NCBI GenBank assembly: GCA_002723275.1 | Contig: PBNZ01000008.1 | Location: 69,715-133,714, forward strand | Direction of reading: 5' to 3' | Source: Planctomycetaceae bacterium | GTDB lineage: Bacteria > Planctomycetota > Planctomycetia > Pirellulales > Pirellulaceae | Length of the DNA stretch: 64,000 nt | Part shown: positions 1 through 9,731 of the stretch, in pieces | How the letters are laid out: the number at the start of each line of letters is the position of its first letter | Numbering within the stretch: the first letter of the stretch is position 1 | Position numbers and translations under genes: made by a program | Notes under the pieces: generated by a model | Databases searched by the model: none | Seen by the model: only the letters and a program-made list of their open reading frames with translations | Told to the model about the DNA's origin: nothing

Positions 1-70
1 CGGGGTGACTTTGGGGGCCAGTGTGTGGGGTGGTAGGCGAGACGGACGGATGATTGAAGAGATTTTGAAC

Positions 71-841
71 ATGGCAAAAATAGTCTTGATCCCAGTGCTG
101 CTACTCCTTTTCACGGTGGATGTTGCTGCTGAAAAGAAGGTTGTTTTCATGATCGGAGAGCGTGAGTATGGGACGAAGGACACGTTGCAGGAATTCTACA
201 AAACGGAACTTGCTCCCCAGGGTTGGCAGGCCAACTTTGTGATGGCTCCCAGTCGCGGGGAGGTGAAAAATAATTTTCCCGGTTTGGAGCATGCTCTCAA
301 AGATGCTGATCTTTTCTTCCTCAGCGTTCGTCGGCGCGCACCAACAATTGGCCAGTTAAATGCTGTCCGAGAATATCTTTCGGCAGGAAAGCCAATGATT
401 GGAGTTCGCACTGCGAGTCATCCCTTCGATACTCGGGGCCAAGCTCCCTCAGGGCACGCGGAATGGCTTGGGTTTGATGAGGAGGTTTTGGGGGCAAAGT
501 ATACAGGGCACTATGGCGATGAAACCTTTGCGATCGAGACTTTAGAAGGTGGTAAGACGCATCCGTTGCTGGAAGGCGTCGTTATGGGGGAAAGTACAAA
601 GCTCTACAAAAATGAATTGCGCTCGCCAGCTTCCCATTTGTTGCTGCAAGGAAGGCGAGAAAATGGCGACCTGGAACCGGTGGCGTGGACCCACACCTAC
701 GGACCTCAAAAGGCCTGGGTGTTCTACACGTCACTCGGTGTCCGACAGGACTTTAAGGATGAGGGTTTTCGAAAGTTGTTGCGTAATGCGGTTGAGCACA
801 GCACGATATCGAAAGAGACAGTCAAGAAACGTTCACCGTGA
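71..841 (+). CDS. ThuA-like domain exported protein
   Basis: A 256-residue exported protein of the ThuA-like (trehalose utilisation, class I amidotransferase-like flavodoxin fold) family. Residues 1-19 (MAKIVLIPVLLLLFTVDVA) form a signal peptide; the body has family hallmarks such as SVRRRAPTIGQ, GVRTASHPFD and, near the end, VFYTSLGV. The open frame extends upstream to GTG at 5 and ATG at 50, but only the ATG at 71 places the hydrophobic segment at the N-terminus, with a GAAGAG ribosome-binding site about 10 bases before it. Planctomycetes carry many ThuA proteins next to Gfo/Idh oxidoreductases, and one follows here 166 bases downstream. The substrate is unknown; a role in breakdown of oxidised sugars is inferred from the neighbour. 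Confidence 0.85.
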   Translation: MAKIVLIPVLLLLFTVDVAAEKKVVFMIGEREYGTKDTLQEFYKTELAPQGWQANFVMAPSRGEVKNNFPGLEHALKDADLFFLSVRRRAPTIGQLNAVREYLSAGKPMIGVRTASHPFDTRGQAPSGHAEWLGFDEEVLGAKYTGHYGDETFAIETLEGGKTHPLLEGVVMGESTKLYKNELRSPASHLLLQGRRENGDLEPVAWTHTYGPQKAWVFYTSLGVRQDFKDEGFRKLLRNAVEHSTISKETVKKRSP

Positions 842-1007
842 TTTCAGCCGCAGGAATTTGGGTTGGAGTCGGATCACGGGATATAATTGACAGCGGTTAT
901 TGTTGACGAGAGACGCTGGTGATGATCTATTCTCGTTGCCGGTGACGTCGCAATGGATGTTGAGTCGTCGGCGTTGATCGAGGCCAGCTAACCTTAGGAG
1001 TGGATTG

Positions 1008-2306
1008 ATGATTCGTATGCAAAGACGTTCAGTATTGAAAGCGTTGGCAGCCTCCGGTTTGGGGTATTGGGTCGGGTCCTCGGGATCGGCTCGAGCTGAA
1101 TCGCCCAATGAAAAACTCAATATCGCGGTCGTTGGGCTTGGTGGACAGGGCGGTAGTAATCTTCGGTCTGTTTCCAATCAGAATATCGTGGCTCTTTGTG
1201 ACGTGGACGATCAACGTGCTGGTAGTGCTTACGAGCGGTTTCCGGCTGCTAAGAAGTTTCACGACTATCGTCGCATGTTTGATGAGATGCATGCCGAAAT
1301 CGATGCCGTGGTGGTGAGTACTCCTGATCATACGCACTTCCATCCTTCGATGATTGCTTTACAACTGAAGAAGCATCTTTATTGCGAAAAGCCGATGGCC
1401 CATTCTCCTTGGGAAGTTCGGCAGATGACGGAATTAGCAGCCCGGCAAGGCGTGGCGACTCAATTGGGTGTGCAACGACATACGATTCAAAATGTTCATC
1501 GGGTCGTCGAACTGATTCAGGGTGGCGCTATTGGAGACGTCAAAGAGTGTCATTGCTGGGTGGGTGGTGATCGAGGCATGCCAGCAGCACCGACTTCGAG
1601 TCCTGAGATCCCACAGCATCTCAGCTGGGATCTGTGGTTGGGCCCCGCTGCCGATCGTGATTACAGTCCTGAGTATTGCCCCTACAAATGGCGCTTCTGG
1701 TGGGACTTCGGTACGGGGGAGACCGGAAACTGGGGCTGCCACATTCTGGATATTCCGTTCTGGGCGTTAGGGTTGAAGTACCCGGATCGCGTCGACGCTT
1801 CGGGGCCTGCAACGGATCCGCAGCGAACGCCAAAATCGATGGCGTCGAGCATGCATTTTGCCGCTGACGGTGGTCGGCCGGAAATGACGCTCCATTGGTA
1901 TCATGCCAAGCAAGGGCCACCGATTCTGAAAGAGCATAATCTTTCTCACAATGGCAACAACACTCTGTTCATTGGAACGGATGGAATGCTGTTGTGCGGT
2001 TTCGGGCAACGCAAGCTGTATCCCGAGGAGAAATTTGCCGATTATCAGGCCCCGGCGAAATCGATTCCCGATTCTCCCGGGTTTCATCGAGAATGGTTTG
2101 ATGCCTGTCGAGGTGGAATCCCGGCTACCTGTGACTTCAGCTATTCCGGACCGTTGAGTGAATCGGTGTTGTTAGCGAATTGTGCCTACCGTGCTGAGGG
2201 TGGATTTGATTGGGACGCTGCGCAGTTTAAAGCCTCCGGCAATGATCGTGCGGATCAATTTATCTTTTCTCAGTTCCGCCGTGGCTGGGAGCTGAATCTT
2301 GCTTAG
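1008..2306 (+). CDS. Gfo/Idh/MocA family oxidoreductase, Tat-exported
   Basis: A 432-residue NAD(P)-dependent oxidoreductase of the Gfo/Idh/MocA family, acting on sugars or inositols. It begins with a twin-arginine leader (RRSVLKALAASGLG), so it probably folds in the cytoplasm and is exported with its cofactor. The Rossmann fold starts at VGLGGQGGSN, the family EKP motif is in CEKPMAH, and the second half has WWDFGTGETGNWGCH, typical of the large planctomycete subgroup. The start is the ATG at 1008, with AGGAG seven bases before it; a TTG three bases earlier is less likely. The last codons overlap the next gene by 8 bases, which suggests translational coupling. Substrate cannot be told from sequence. 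Confidence 0.9.
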   Translation: MIRMQRRSVLKALAASGLGYWVGSSGSARAESPNEKLNIAVVGLGGQGGSNLRSVSNQNIVALCDVDDQRAGSAYERFPAAKKFHDYRRMFDEMHAEIDAVVVSTPDHTHFHPSMIALQLKKHLYCEKPMAHSPWEVRQMTELAARQGVATQLGVQRHTIQNVHRVVELIQGGAIGDVKECHCWVGGDRGMPAAPTSSPEIPQHLSWDLWLGPAADRDYSPEYCPYKWRFWWDFGTGETGNWGCHILDIPFWALGLKYPDRVDASGPATDPQRTPKSMASSMHFAADGGRPEMTLHWYHAKQGPPILKEHNLSHNGNNTLFIGTDGMLLCGFGQRKLYPEEKFADYQAPAKSIPDSPGFHREWFDACRGGIPATCDFSYSGPLSESVLLANCAYRAEGGFDWDAAQFKASGNDRADQFIFSQFRRGWELNLA

Positions 2307-3237
2307 GACAGTCGTCATCGCGTTGCTGGGAGTGGTGCCAGGCTGGATGCTAGGGATATCCGCTTCCCAGACTATCGCAGATGTCGTCGAGCCAGGTGAT
2401 CGAGTTGTTTTTATGGGGGACTCGAATACCTATGCCGGCCATTACGTCAACGAGATCGCTGCTCAATGGAAGGCTCGATTTTCGGAGCAGGAGACTGAGT
2501 TCATTAATTGCGGTCTGTCGAGTGAGACTGCCTGTGGACTATCCGAACCTGCTCATCCGTTTCCTCGACCAAACGCTCAAGAGCGGATTGATCGGGTCAT
2601 CGGGAAGTTGAAGCCCGATGTGCTCGTGATCTGTTATGGAATGAATGACGGGATTTATCATCCGTTTGATGCGTTGCGTTTTGAGGCCTATCAGGAGGGG
2701 ATTCGCGCCCTAGTCGGAAAGGGGCGCGAGGCGGGAGCCAAGGTGATTCTGTTGACTCCGCCGCCCTTTGACACTCCTGCCGTGAGAAAACGAGGTAAGT
2801 TGCGACCTCGCGACGCTGGTGAATTCAATTGGATGACGATCTACGAAGGTTACGATGATGTGTTGAAACGTTATTCGCAGTGGATTCTTGAGCAAGCATC
2901 GGCAGTCGATCAGGTAATTGATATTCGTACGCCCTTTGTTGAATTCCTTCGAGAACGAAGGCAGGCGAACTCGGAGTACGGAATGACTGGCGATGGGATT
3001 CACTTCAATCGAGATGGTCATCGTGTCATTGCCAAAGAAATCCTACGAGCCTGGGATATGGATCTCGTTGAGGTTCCCGATTCGATTCGATCCAAGGTTG
3101 AACAGTCTCAGTTTATTCTGCGGGACAGTAGTCTCTCTCACGTTGGTCATCAGCGTCCTGGTGTCAAGCCTGGCCTCCCCTGGGCGGAAGCTCAACGTCG
3201 ATCAAGCGAGCTTCTCAATTCTCTTGAATCACCCTAG
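2299..3237 (+). CDS. SGNH/GDSL-type hydrolase, exported
   Basis: A 312-residue exported SGNH-fold esterase or acetylhydrolase. Block I is FMGDSNTYAG with nucleophile Ser42, block III is ICYGMNDGIY, and block V is GDGIHFNRDGH with the catalytic Asp and His. The TTG start at 2299 lies inside the last codons of the Gfo/Idh gene and gives a complete signal peptide (MLRTVVIALLGVVPGW...); the next ATG at 2347 would cut it short. Family members in planctomycetes often remove acetyl groups from polysaccharides. The gene ends tail to tail with the RND pump gene, sharing 4 bases, so no terminator fits between them. Target ester unknown. Confidence 0.87.
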   Translation: MLRTVVIALLGVVPGWMLGISASQTIADVVEPGDRVVFMGDSNTYAGHYVNEIAAQWKARFSEQETEFINCGLSSETACGLSEPAHPFPRPNAQERIDRVIGKLKPDVLVICYGMNDGIYHPFDALRFEAYQEGIRALVGKGREAGAKVILLTPPPFDTPAVRKRGKLRPRDAGEFNWMTIYEGYDDVLKRYSQWILEQASAVDQVIDIRTPFVEFLRERRQANSEYGMTGDGIHFNRDGHRVIAKEILRAWDMDLVEVPDSIRSKVEQSQFILRDSSLSHVGHQRPGVKPGLPWAEAQRRSSELLNSLESP

Positions 3238-6200
3238 GCGAGTTTCGCGATCTGCTCGTGTTGCGATTGCTGCTGGTCGTAAAATCGCTTCGGGTAGGCG
3301 AGGCTGTAGCAGACAGGGATCACGATCAAGGTCTGTGTGGTCGCAAAAATTAAACCGAAGACAATGGCCCCAGTTAGTGGTTGCCAGAATTCAGCGCCAC
3401 CGGTCAGGTTCAGCATGAGTGGCAAGAGACCACCGACCGTGGTGATCGTGGTCAATAACACGGGCCGCATGCGGTTTCTTCCAGCCTCCATGATTGCATC
3501 GCGGAGAGGAAGACCGCGGCGACGCGATTGATTAATGAAGTCGACGACAACGATCGCGTCATTGACGACGATTCCCGTAAGACTTACGAGCCCGATAAAG
3601 GAGGCAAGGCTGAAGGGGAAATTGCAAATCGCCATGCCCGCGATGACTCCGATGAAGCTCAACGGGACGGTTATCAGGACGATGATGGTTTGACGAAAAC
3701 TATTGAACTGCAATACGAGTATGCCGAAGATTAGGATAACGGCGACGCTCATGCACATTATCAAATATTGGAAGTTCTCGTCTCGCTCTTCATTTTCACC
3801 CGTGAACGTTGCTCGGATGCCTTCTGACTCCGTGCCCGTTTGTCCGACGAACACGGTGTTGCTTCCGCTGACTGGTCGAAATCCAAGTTCTGGTAGCAGT
3901 TCAGACCTCAAGATTGCGAAGATATCGTCCGGACTCGTGTCGGGTTTCTTGACATTGCAGCGAGCCGTAACCGCTCGCTTTTGCTGGTAGCGATTGATGG
4001 CGAAGACCCCAACGTCGCGAGTGACTGAGCCAAGCTCTTCGAGGGTGGCGACATGGCCAGCTTGTCCCGTTAACGTAACGCGTCCGAGCGTGGAGGCGGT
4101 CGATTGAAACCGGTCGTCCGCCTGGATGCGTACTTTGACATCCTCGTCGTCAATGTTCAATTCAATCGATTCGTCGCCGTGTACTGCCATTAGTACCGAT
4201 TGAGCAATCTGAGCCTCCGTGATTCCAAAGATTCCCAGTACGTTCGCGTTCGGTTCGATAACTAATTCTGGATTTTCCGGGCGATAGTCGCTGCGGGCAT
4301 CCAAGGTGCCAGGCGTTTTCCCGATTTTTTCCGTGAGCATTGTGGCAACATTGCCAAGTGAATTGAGGTCTTCGCCGGTGAGTCGAATAGCAACATCAAA
4401 ACCACCCGGTGGTCCCTCTTCAATTTGCTCAATGGAATAAAGCATGTCCGGATACATGTCGATCCGTTTTTCCACCCGCTGCCTTAGGTCCTCAATGAAA
4501 TCCGCTTCATGGCGTTCTCGGTCCAGGGGCGAAACGAGCTGTACCATGATGGTGCCAAATTCGGGGCCGATGGCGGGGTCGTTTTCGAGTCGACTTGCCA
4601 GTCCCTCGGAGGATCCGATCGCAGAAACGAAATGCACGAGTTCCTGGCGTCCGTTGCGCCGATTTTCAGCGGCCATTTCATGGAGTGGCTCAGTAAATAC
4701 TTCTGCCGCGGCGATTGTCTGTTCGATGCTGTGACCAAGCGGAAGTTCATACCTGATTTCAAATTGCCCGCGATCGCTTTCTGGGAAGAAGCTGAAGCCA
4801 ATGCTGCCAAAGGTAATACCCGCCCAGCAGAGGGCCAGGATGCTGCAGCAAACGATGGCCCAACGGTGATTCAGGGCCCATCCTAGAATGACGCTGTAGC
4901 TTTTTATCAGGATGCTGTGAAGTGGTCCAAGGTGTTCTGTGGTATTGCTTTCGACGGTTTTCGCAGGTCGTTTGCGAAAGAAGCGAGCTGCCAAAACGGG
5001 GATGAGGAAATGGTCGACAAGGATCGAGCCGAATAGTGCCATGGTGACAACCTTCGGCATGACTCCCATAAAGTCGCCCATGATTCCGGGAACCATTAGC
5101 ATTGGCAGGAAGGCGGCAATCGTGGTCAGATCGGCGATGATGACCGGCATGCCGACTTCGTTGATTCCGTTTTTTGCGGCCGTCGAGGGGTCCTCGCCTC
5201 GTTCAATATGCCGGTAGATGTTCTCCGAAACGATAATCGCGCCGTCGACAACGACACCAAGGGCGAGGATGAAACTAAAGACGACCATGTTCGAGATCGG
5301 TACACCGGCGACGTAGGATGCAATGAGCGCAATCGCAGAACTCATCGGGACGGCGGTTAATACAAGAAGTGAAATGCGAAGTCCCATCGTCCAGCCAAGT
5401 AGGATCAGGACAAGCATCGCGCCGAAAATTAAACTGGAGCCGAGCACTCGAAACATCACCGTTATTTCTTCTGAGGTGTCTCGAGTTGCTGAAAATTCCA
5501 CAAACGGATACTGCTGCTGAAGCTCCTTGACCTTTTCCCGGATGGCAGTCGCAGTGCCGAACGTGTTGATGTCAGATTCTTTGTAGACAATGATTGTAGC
5601 GCAGTCGTTTCCGTCGATCCGTGCCACGTTCTTTAGACGGCGATTCGTGTCGCGGACATTGGCAACATCCATGACTCGGATCAACCGACCATCTTCCTGG
5701 CTAACGATGGCTTCGCGTATGTCATCGACTCCCCGCAGCTTGGTTTCATTTCGTACCTGATAGTCGAAGACGCCTGTATCCATCTGTCCACCAGGCAGTT
5801 CAGCGTGGACTGCGGACAACGCGTCGCGCACATCCATGATTGTCAGGCCATATTGGGCGGCCAGATCGACGTTCACATCGACATGGATCTCGCGTTCCAA
5901 ACCGCCAAAAAGCTGTGTGGTTGAGATTCCGGGCACCGCTTCGATTTCGTCCTGGACCTCTTTCGCGATTTCTTTCAGCGCGCGTTGATCAAAATCCTGA
6001 GGAGCTGTCAGATTGACGAGCATCAGAGGCGAATTTTCAAAATCAATTTTGGTGACTATTGGCTCGATGTTGCGAAAGATATCCGGTAACTCGCTCCGGA
6101 CTTCATCGACAAGGTCCTTGACTTCGCCCCGTGCAGTATCTGGTTTGACACCATCGAGAAACATGATTTGGGTGACGCTCGAACCACGCATGCTGGTCGA

Positions 6201-6443
6201 GGTGATGAAATCCACATTGTTGAGCCGTGCAAGAGCCTCTTCGATTTCCCGTGTAATCTGAACTTCGGTCTCCGTGGGCAATGCTCCCGGATAAGGAACA
6301 GCAACCATGATGACCGCTGTCGTGATCGCAGGCGCCCGTTGCACCGAGATATTCATCGCCGCGAGAAATGCCATCGCGATGGTCAGAGCCGTCGCGATAA
6401 TAACGATTCGCGGATGATCAATCGCCGAATTACTAATTTTCAT
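3234..6443 (-). CDS. RND family efflux/transport permease
   Basis: A 1069-residue inner-membrane proton-driven pump of the RND superfamily (AcrB-like, hydrophobe/amphiphile type), which exports compounds across the envelope with a periplasmic adaptor. The N-terminus (residues 1-30) is the first membrane helix, followed by a periplasmic porter domain, helices 2-6, a second porter domain and helices 7-12, the usual length and order. Transmembrane helix 4 has VVVDGAIIVSENIYR, where AcrB has two Asp (D407/D408); here only one remains. Helix 10 has GIVVNDAIVVVDF in place of the AcrB Lys region, as in many divergent RND pumps. The adaptor gene lies 55 bases upstream on the same strand. No TolC-type gene is in view. 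Substrate unknown. Confidence 0.93.
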   Translation of the reverse strand: MKISNSAIDHPRIVIIATALTIAMAFLAAMNISVQRAPAITTAVIMVAVPYPGALPTETEVQITREIEEALARLNNVDFITSTSMRGSSVTQIMFLDGVKPDTARGEVKDLVDEVRSELPDIFRNIEPIVTKIDFENSPLMLVNLTAPQDFDQRALKEIAKEVQDEIEAVPGISTTQLFGGLEREIHVDVNVDLAAQYGLTIMDVRDALSAVHAELPGGQMDTGVFDYQVRNETKLRGVDDIREAIVSQEDGRLIRVMDVANVRDTNRRLKNVARIDGNDCATIIVYKESDINTFGTATAIREKVKELQQQYPFVEFSATRDTSEEITVMFRVLGSSLIFGAMLVLILLGWTMGLRISLLVLTAVPMSSAIALIASYVAGVPISNMVVFSFILALGVVVDGAIIVSENIYRHIERGEDPSTAAKNGINEVGMPVIIADLTTIAAFLPMLMVPGIMGDFMGVMPKVVTMALFGSILVDHFLIPVLAARFFRKRPAKTVESNTTEHLGPLHSILIKSYSVILGWALNHRWAIVCCSILALCWAGITFGSIGFSFFPESDRGQFEIRYELPLGHSIEQTIAAAEVFTEPLHEMAAENRRNGRQELVHFVSAIGSSEGLASRLENDPAIGPEFGTIMVQLVSPLDRERHEADFIEDLRQRVEKRIDMYPDMLYSIEQIEEGPPGGFDVAIRLTGEDLNSLGNVATMLTEKIGKTPGTLDARSDYRPENPELVIEPNANVLGIFGITEAQIAQSVLMAVHGDESIELNIDDEDVKVRIQADDRFQSTASTLGRVTLTGQAGHVATLEELGSVTRDVGVFAINRYQQKRAVTARCNVKKPDTSPDDIFAILRSELLPELGFRPVSGSNTVFVGQTGTESEGIRATFTGENEERDENFQYLIMCMSVAVILIFGILVLQFNSFRQTIIVLITVPLSFIGVIAGMAICNFPFSLASFIGLVSLTGIVVNDAIVVVDFINQSRRRGLPLRDAIMEAGRNRMRPVLLTTITTVGGLLPLMLNLTGGAEFWQPLTGAIVFGLIFATTQTLIVIPVCYSLAYPKRFYDQQQSQHEQIAKLA

Positions 6444-6498
6444 CGAGGCAGTTCTTGCTGAGTTCTAACGGTTTAAGCCGACGGAAGTCTGGCGGATT

Positions 6499-7968
6499 TT
6501 AGTTTTCAGCGACAATTCGCACGCGGCGATCATTGATCAGGCGATGCTGGCCCGCCGTAACGACACGGCCCTGCACAGGTTTGCTGAAAAGATCATTAAT
6601 CGAGCTCTCGACCTCCTCTCGTAAGGGGGCGTTGAGCTGTTCTGCAAGTACAGTCAGAGTGTGTTCCCGGATGACTTCCGGTTCTTTGTGCTTGTCGAAG
6701 AGAGTTGAGACATTTGCCTCGAGCTCCCCCCGGTTCATGTCATCCAACGTACCGTCAAGCTGATCGTCAATTAGATTCATCAGCTTTTGCAGCAGCATCT
6801 GTTTTTCAAAGTGATCTTGTTGGATGACGATGTTCGAACCCTGCTCGACATATTCTGAGAAGGGAACATGGATCGCACGGAAATCCGTGGCGTCTCCGAG
6901 ATCCCAGAACATGTAGCCAAGATTCGATTCGTAGGGAGTGACCGTGAAGAAGGCCGGTTTTCCGTCACGGAAGAGTACACTTTCAAGGGGCAGTTCATAG
7001 CCAGCTAATTCATCGACAATAATCTCGGCAAGTGCTATCTGACCTGGTCGGAGGGCGGTGTTCGTTTTATCGTCCGCTGGGTTGTCGAGCAAGATTTCGA
7101 CCTCGAATAATCCGGTCTTGTCGTCTGCGGTTTCACTGATCCGGTAGATTTCACCGGATTTGGTTGCCTGGCTCTTCCCGAAAAGATCCTTGCCCATGAG
7201 TTGCACCGTCGTGTCAGGTGATTGATCTTCGGAGGCAATAATTGATTGACGTCGCTTCCAACGGTTTTCAATTCGCGTGATTCGAGATTCAGGAACGCCT
7301 ACCACAAGCAAGACGCGATCCACTTCCACGATTTCGAAGGCGGGTGCATGCATGTTGATGGATTCACCTGCATTAATGAAACGACGGGAAATTCGTCCAT
7401 TGCAAGGAGATCGTAGGGTGGCGTCCTCTAGATTCTTGTTCGCTGTCTCTGCCTGAGCTTCCGCGATTGCTACGTCCGTTATTCGCTGGCGAAACTCGGT
7501 TTCTGAGATGACACGATTCGCTCGATTTCGTAACTGTTTGGCACGCTCCAATTCCTCCTGAGCCTGTTCCAGGACGGCGACGGTTTCCTGAACTCGAGCC
7601 TCGAGGATGCGTTGGTCGAGAACGGCGAGCACTTGTCCTTTTTGGACGAGATCCCCTTCATCCAATGGCTCGCCCGCGTCGTTCTGTCCTAGTTCCCTGA
7701 CGCGGCCTCCAATCTCAAATGCCATCAGATAACGCTCGAATGGTCGGATCATGCCAGCGTAGGTGTCGGTAATCGTACGAGGGCCTGCTTTGAGTGTCTC
7801 GACAACAACGGGGGCAGCAAGTGAAGTCACGGAGACGCCTTCGGTGGCCGATTGTCCGAGATCGGGCGTCTTCCGTGTATTGAAAGCCCACATCACTGCA
7901 AGCGCGAAGACGGTGACCAAAACCAGGGCCACAAAACGCCCGCGATCAAGAGATAACTTGAAAATCAT
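6499..7968 (-). CDS. RND periplasmic adaptor (HlyD/MFP family) with helical insertion
   Basis: A 489-residue membrane fusion protein that links the RND pump encoded just downstream to an outer-membrane channel. It has an N-terminal membrane anchor (VALVLVTVFALAVMWAF), a split lipoyl domain (LVQKGQVLAVLD ... LRSPCNGRISRRF), an alpha-helical hairpin between them, a beta-barrel, and a membrane-proximal domain ending in GQHRLINDRRVRI. Compared with ordinary adaptors of about 370-400 residues it is long, because about 75 mostly helical, charged residues (from QQDHFEKQML to NDLFSKPVQ) interrupt the membrane-proximal domain. It is first in a two-gene operon with the pump. Confidence 0.9.
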   Translation of the reverse strand: MIFKLSLDRGRFVALVLVTVFALAVMWAFNTRKTPDLGQSATEGVSVTSLAAPVVVETLKAGPRTITDTYAGMIRPFERYLMAFEIGGRVRELGQNDAGEPLDEGDLVQKGQVLAVLDQRILEARVQETVAVLEQAQEELERAKQLRNRANRVISETEFRQRITDVAIAEAQAETANKNLEDATLRSPCNGRISRRFINAGESINMHAPAFEIVEVDRVLLVVGVPESRITRIENRWKRRQSIIASEDQSPDTTVQLMGKDLFGKSQATKSGEIYRISETADDKTGLFEVEILLDNPADDKTNTALRPGQIALAEIIVDELAGYELPLESVLFRDGKPAFFTVTPYESNLGYMFWDLGDATDFRAIHVPFSEYVEQGSNIVIQQDHFEKQMLLQKLMNLIDDQLDGTLDDMNRGELEANVSTLFDKHKEPEVIREHTLTVLAEQLNAPLREEVESSINDLFSKPVQGRVVTAGQHRLINDRRVRIVAEN

Positions 7969-8208
7969 GAATTAACTACAGGTATCGAGTAGGTTGAAAA
8001 CGGCAAGAAAGGCGAGCTTCGATGATTGATGCAAGGAACAGGAGCCGTTTGTGAAAGGTACACCGATGGATTGGAAACTCTCAATATAGTTTGCATTGAG
8101 AAATTCGACGAGGCGAAATCAGCCTTTCCTACCAGGCACACAGGAAGCAGTGCGATACGGCCAAATCGAAAGGAATTGCCCACGAAATACTGATTGATCT
8201 CGCTGGGG

Positions 8209-9708
8209 TCAGGAGGGATTAAGCCGGCGAACGACAACACGGTTGCCGTGTATCTGGATGATTCGGACTGTTTCACCCGCGTCCACAAAGGTCCCGTCGG
8301 ATACGACATCGATATACTCGTCTCCGAATTTGACCTTTCCAGCTGGTCTCAACGGTGACTCTGCCGTCCCTGTTTGTCCAACCGTGACGATGGGTTCTAC
8401 ACTTTCCCCCTCCAAGATTGGACCTGCCGTGCTGGTTGCCGCCGCCATCGGAGGTGCCAGAGTAAAACGATTCAATATCGGGATTCGACCAAGACGCGAG
8501 GTGATCCAGATGGCGGCGATCATAAAGGCGACGCCCGATCCGAGGACGATGCATACGCTGCGCACCATGGAACTCAAGTCGTTTTGCGTCTGAGGGACGA
8601 CGAACGATTGTGAGGCAAGCACGAGGCTCGAAAATAGGAGCAGGATTCCGGTAATACCCCAGACACCAAAGCCCGGGATGATGAAGATTTCAACAACGAT
8701 CAACGTGATGCCGCTGAGAAACAGAACAACCTCCAGCCATTCGGCCGTGCCGCCGAGGAACCGACTCCAGAAGAAAACACCAAAGCAAATTAACGCCGTC
8801 AAGCCACCGATGCCAATGCCGGGCGACGCAAATTCAATATAGAGCGCAATCATCGCGGCGACGATGAGGATGCCTGTCACGAAGGGGTTGTTGAGGATCA
8901 AGATGGCCTGATCAATTTTGTTCCATTCGAGACGTGACCATTCCTTGGCTGCGAATCGGGTGCGTAGTTCGTCTTCATTATCGACGACGGCTTCAGCCAA
9001 GCCTAATTCCACTGCGCGCCGACCGTTTACCTCCAGGAATTTTGACTCGCGAGACTCAAGAACGGGCTTGATGACTTTCCAAGCCTCCGGATCGTCACTC
9101 GCGTCGATCTCGGCCTGTGACATGAATGAGGTTTCACCCGTTTTGGTGTTCTTGACTTCGAAGACCACCAGGTCCATATCGATCATCGCTTCGGCAAGTG
9201 CCGGTGATCTACCTTGTTTTTCGGCGAGGTCTCGAACTCGACGCGCTAAGTCGCTTCGTATTTTTTCCGGGGCGTGTTTGAACAAAAAGTCTTCGTCCAT
9301 GAAAATCGGGCCGGCATCGCCAAAGACTGCGTCTTGGCCAATGACGATCTGGTCGGCTCCTAACGACAATAACGCGGCTCCACTCAGCGCCTCCCGCGGG
9401 ATGTAGGCAACGGTTTCAGCGAACGATAGGTCTCGTAATCGAGCTGCAATCCGCATCGTGGCTTCGACCTCGCCACCGGGACTGTCGATTTCAACGATGA
9501 CCAGATCTGCCCCTTCCGCTTTCGCTTGCTCCAGTTTGCGATAGAGATATTGTTCGCTAAGCGAAGTGATGGGGCCCTCGAATTCGATTACTGCGGCGCG
9601 GCGAGCGGTCGCCAAGGACGCCTGAGCGAAGCAAGGAAGTGTCGCGCAGCACATAACCGTGAACATCAGGAAACGGAAGCGGTGATCGAGCCAAAGAGGC
9701 AAAGTCAT
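8209..9708 (-). CDS. NfeD-like membrane-bound ClpP-class serine protease
   Basis: A 499-residue membrane protein of the long NfeD class: an N-terminal signal or anchor, a ClpP/SppA-like serine protease domain (VEIDSPGGEVEAT and the serine region REALSGAALLSLGAD), four to five membrane helices in the middle (for example GILIVAAMIALYIEF and LEVVLFLSGITLIVVEIF), and a C-terminal OB-fold NfeD domain (GKVKFGDEYIDVVSDG). Characterised relatives cleave stomatin-like partners and affect membrane quality control. No stomatin or SPFH gene is adjacent. ATG at 9708 starts a clean signal peptide and has GGGAG 12 bases upstream; a GTG at 9738 would overlap the preceding gene by 7 bases. Confidence 0.9.
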   Translation of the reverse strand: MTLPLWLDHRFRFLMFTVMCCATLPCFAQASLATARRAAVIEFEGPITSLSEQYLYRKLEQAKAEGADLVIVEIDSPGGEVEATMRIAARLRDLSFAETVAYIPREALSGAALLSLGADQIVIGQDAVFGDAGPIFMDEDFLFKHAPEKIRSDLARRVRDLAEKQGRSPALAEAMIDMDLVVFEVKNTKTGETSFMSQAEIDASDDPEAWKVIKPVLESRESKFLEVNGRRAVELGLAEAVVDNEDELRTRFAAKEWSRLEWNKIDQAILILNNPFVTGILIVAAMIALYIEFASPGIGIGGLTALICFGVFFWSRFLGGTAEWLEVVLFLSGITLIVVEIFIIPGFGVWGITGILLLFSSLVLASQSFVVPQTQNDLSSMVRSVCIVLGSGVAFMIAAIWITSRLGRIPILNRFTLAPPMAAATSTAGPILEGESVEPIVTVGQTGTAESPLRPAGKVKFGDEYIDVVSDGTFVDAGETVRIIQIHGNRVVVRRLNPS

Positions 9709-9731
9709 TTGTTGATGGTGCTCCCGATGGA

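Noticed and set aside
7965..8309. 114-codon minus-strand frame in the gap after the NfeD gene
   Set aside because: Overlaps the end of the NfeD gene in another frame, has no ribosome-binding site and a random composition.
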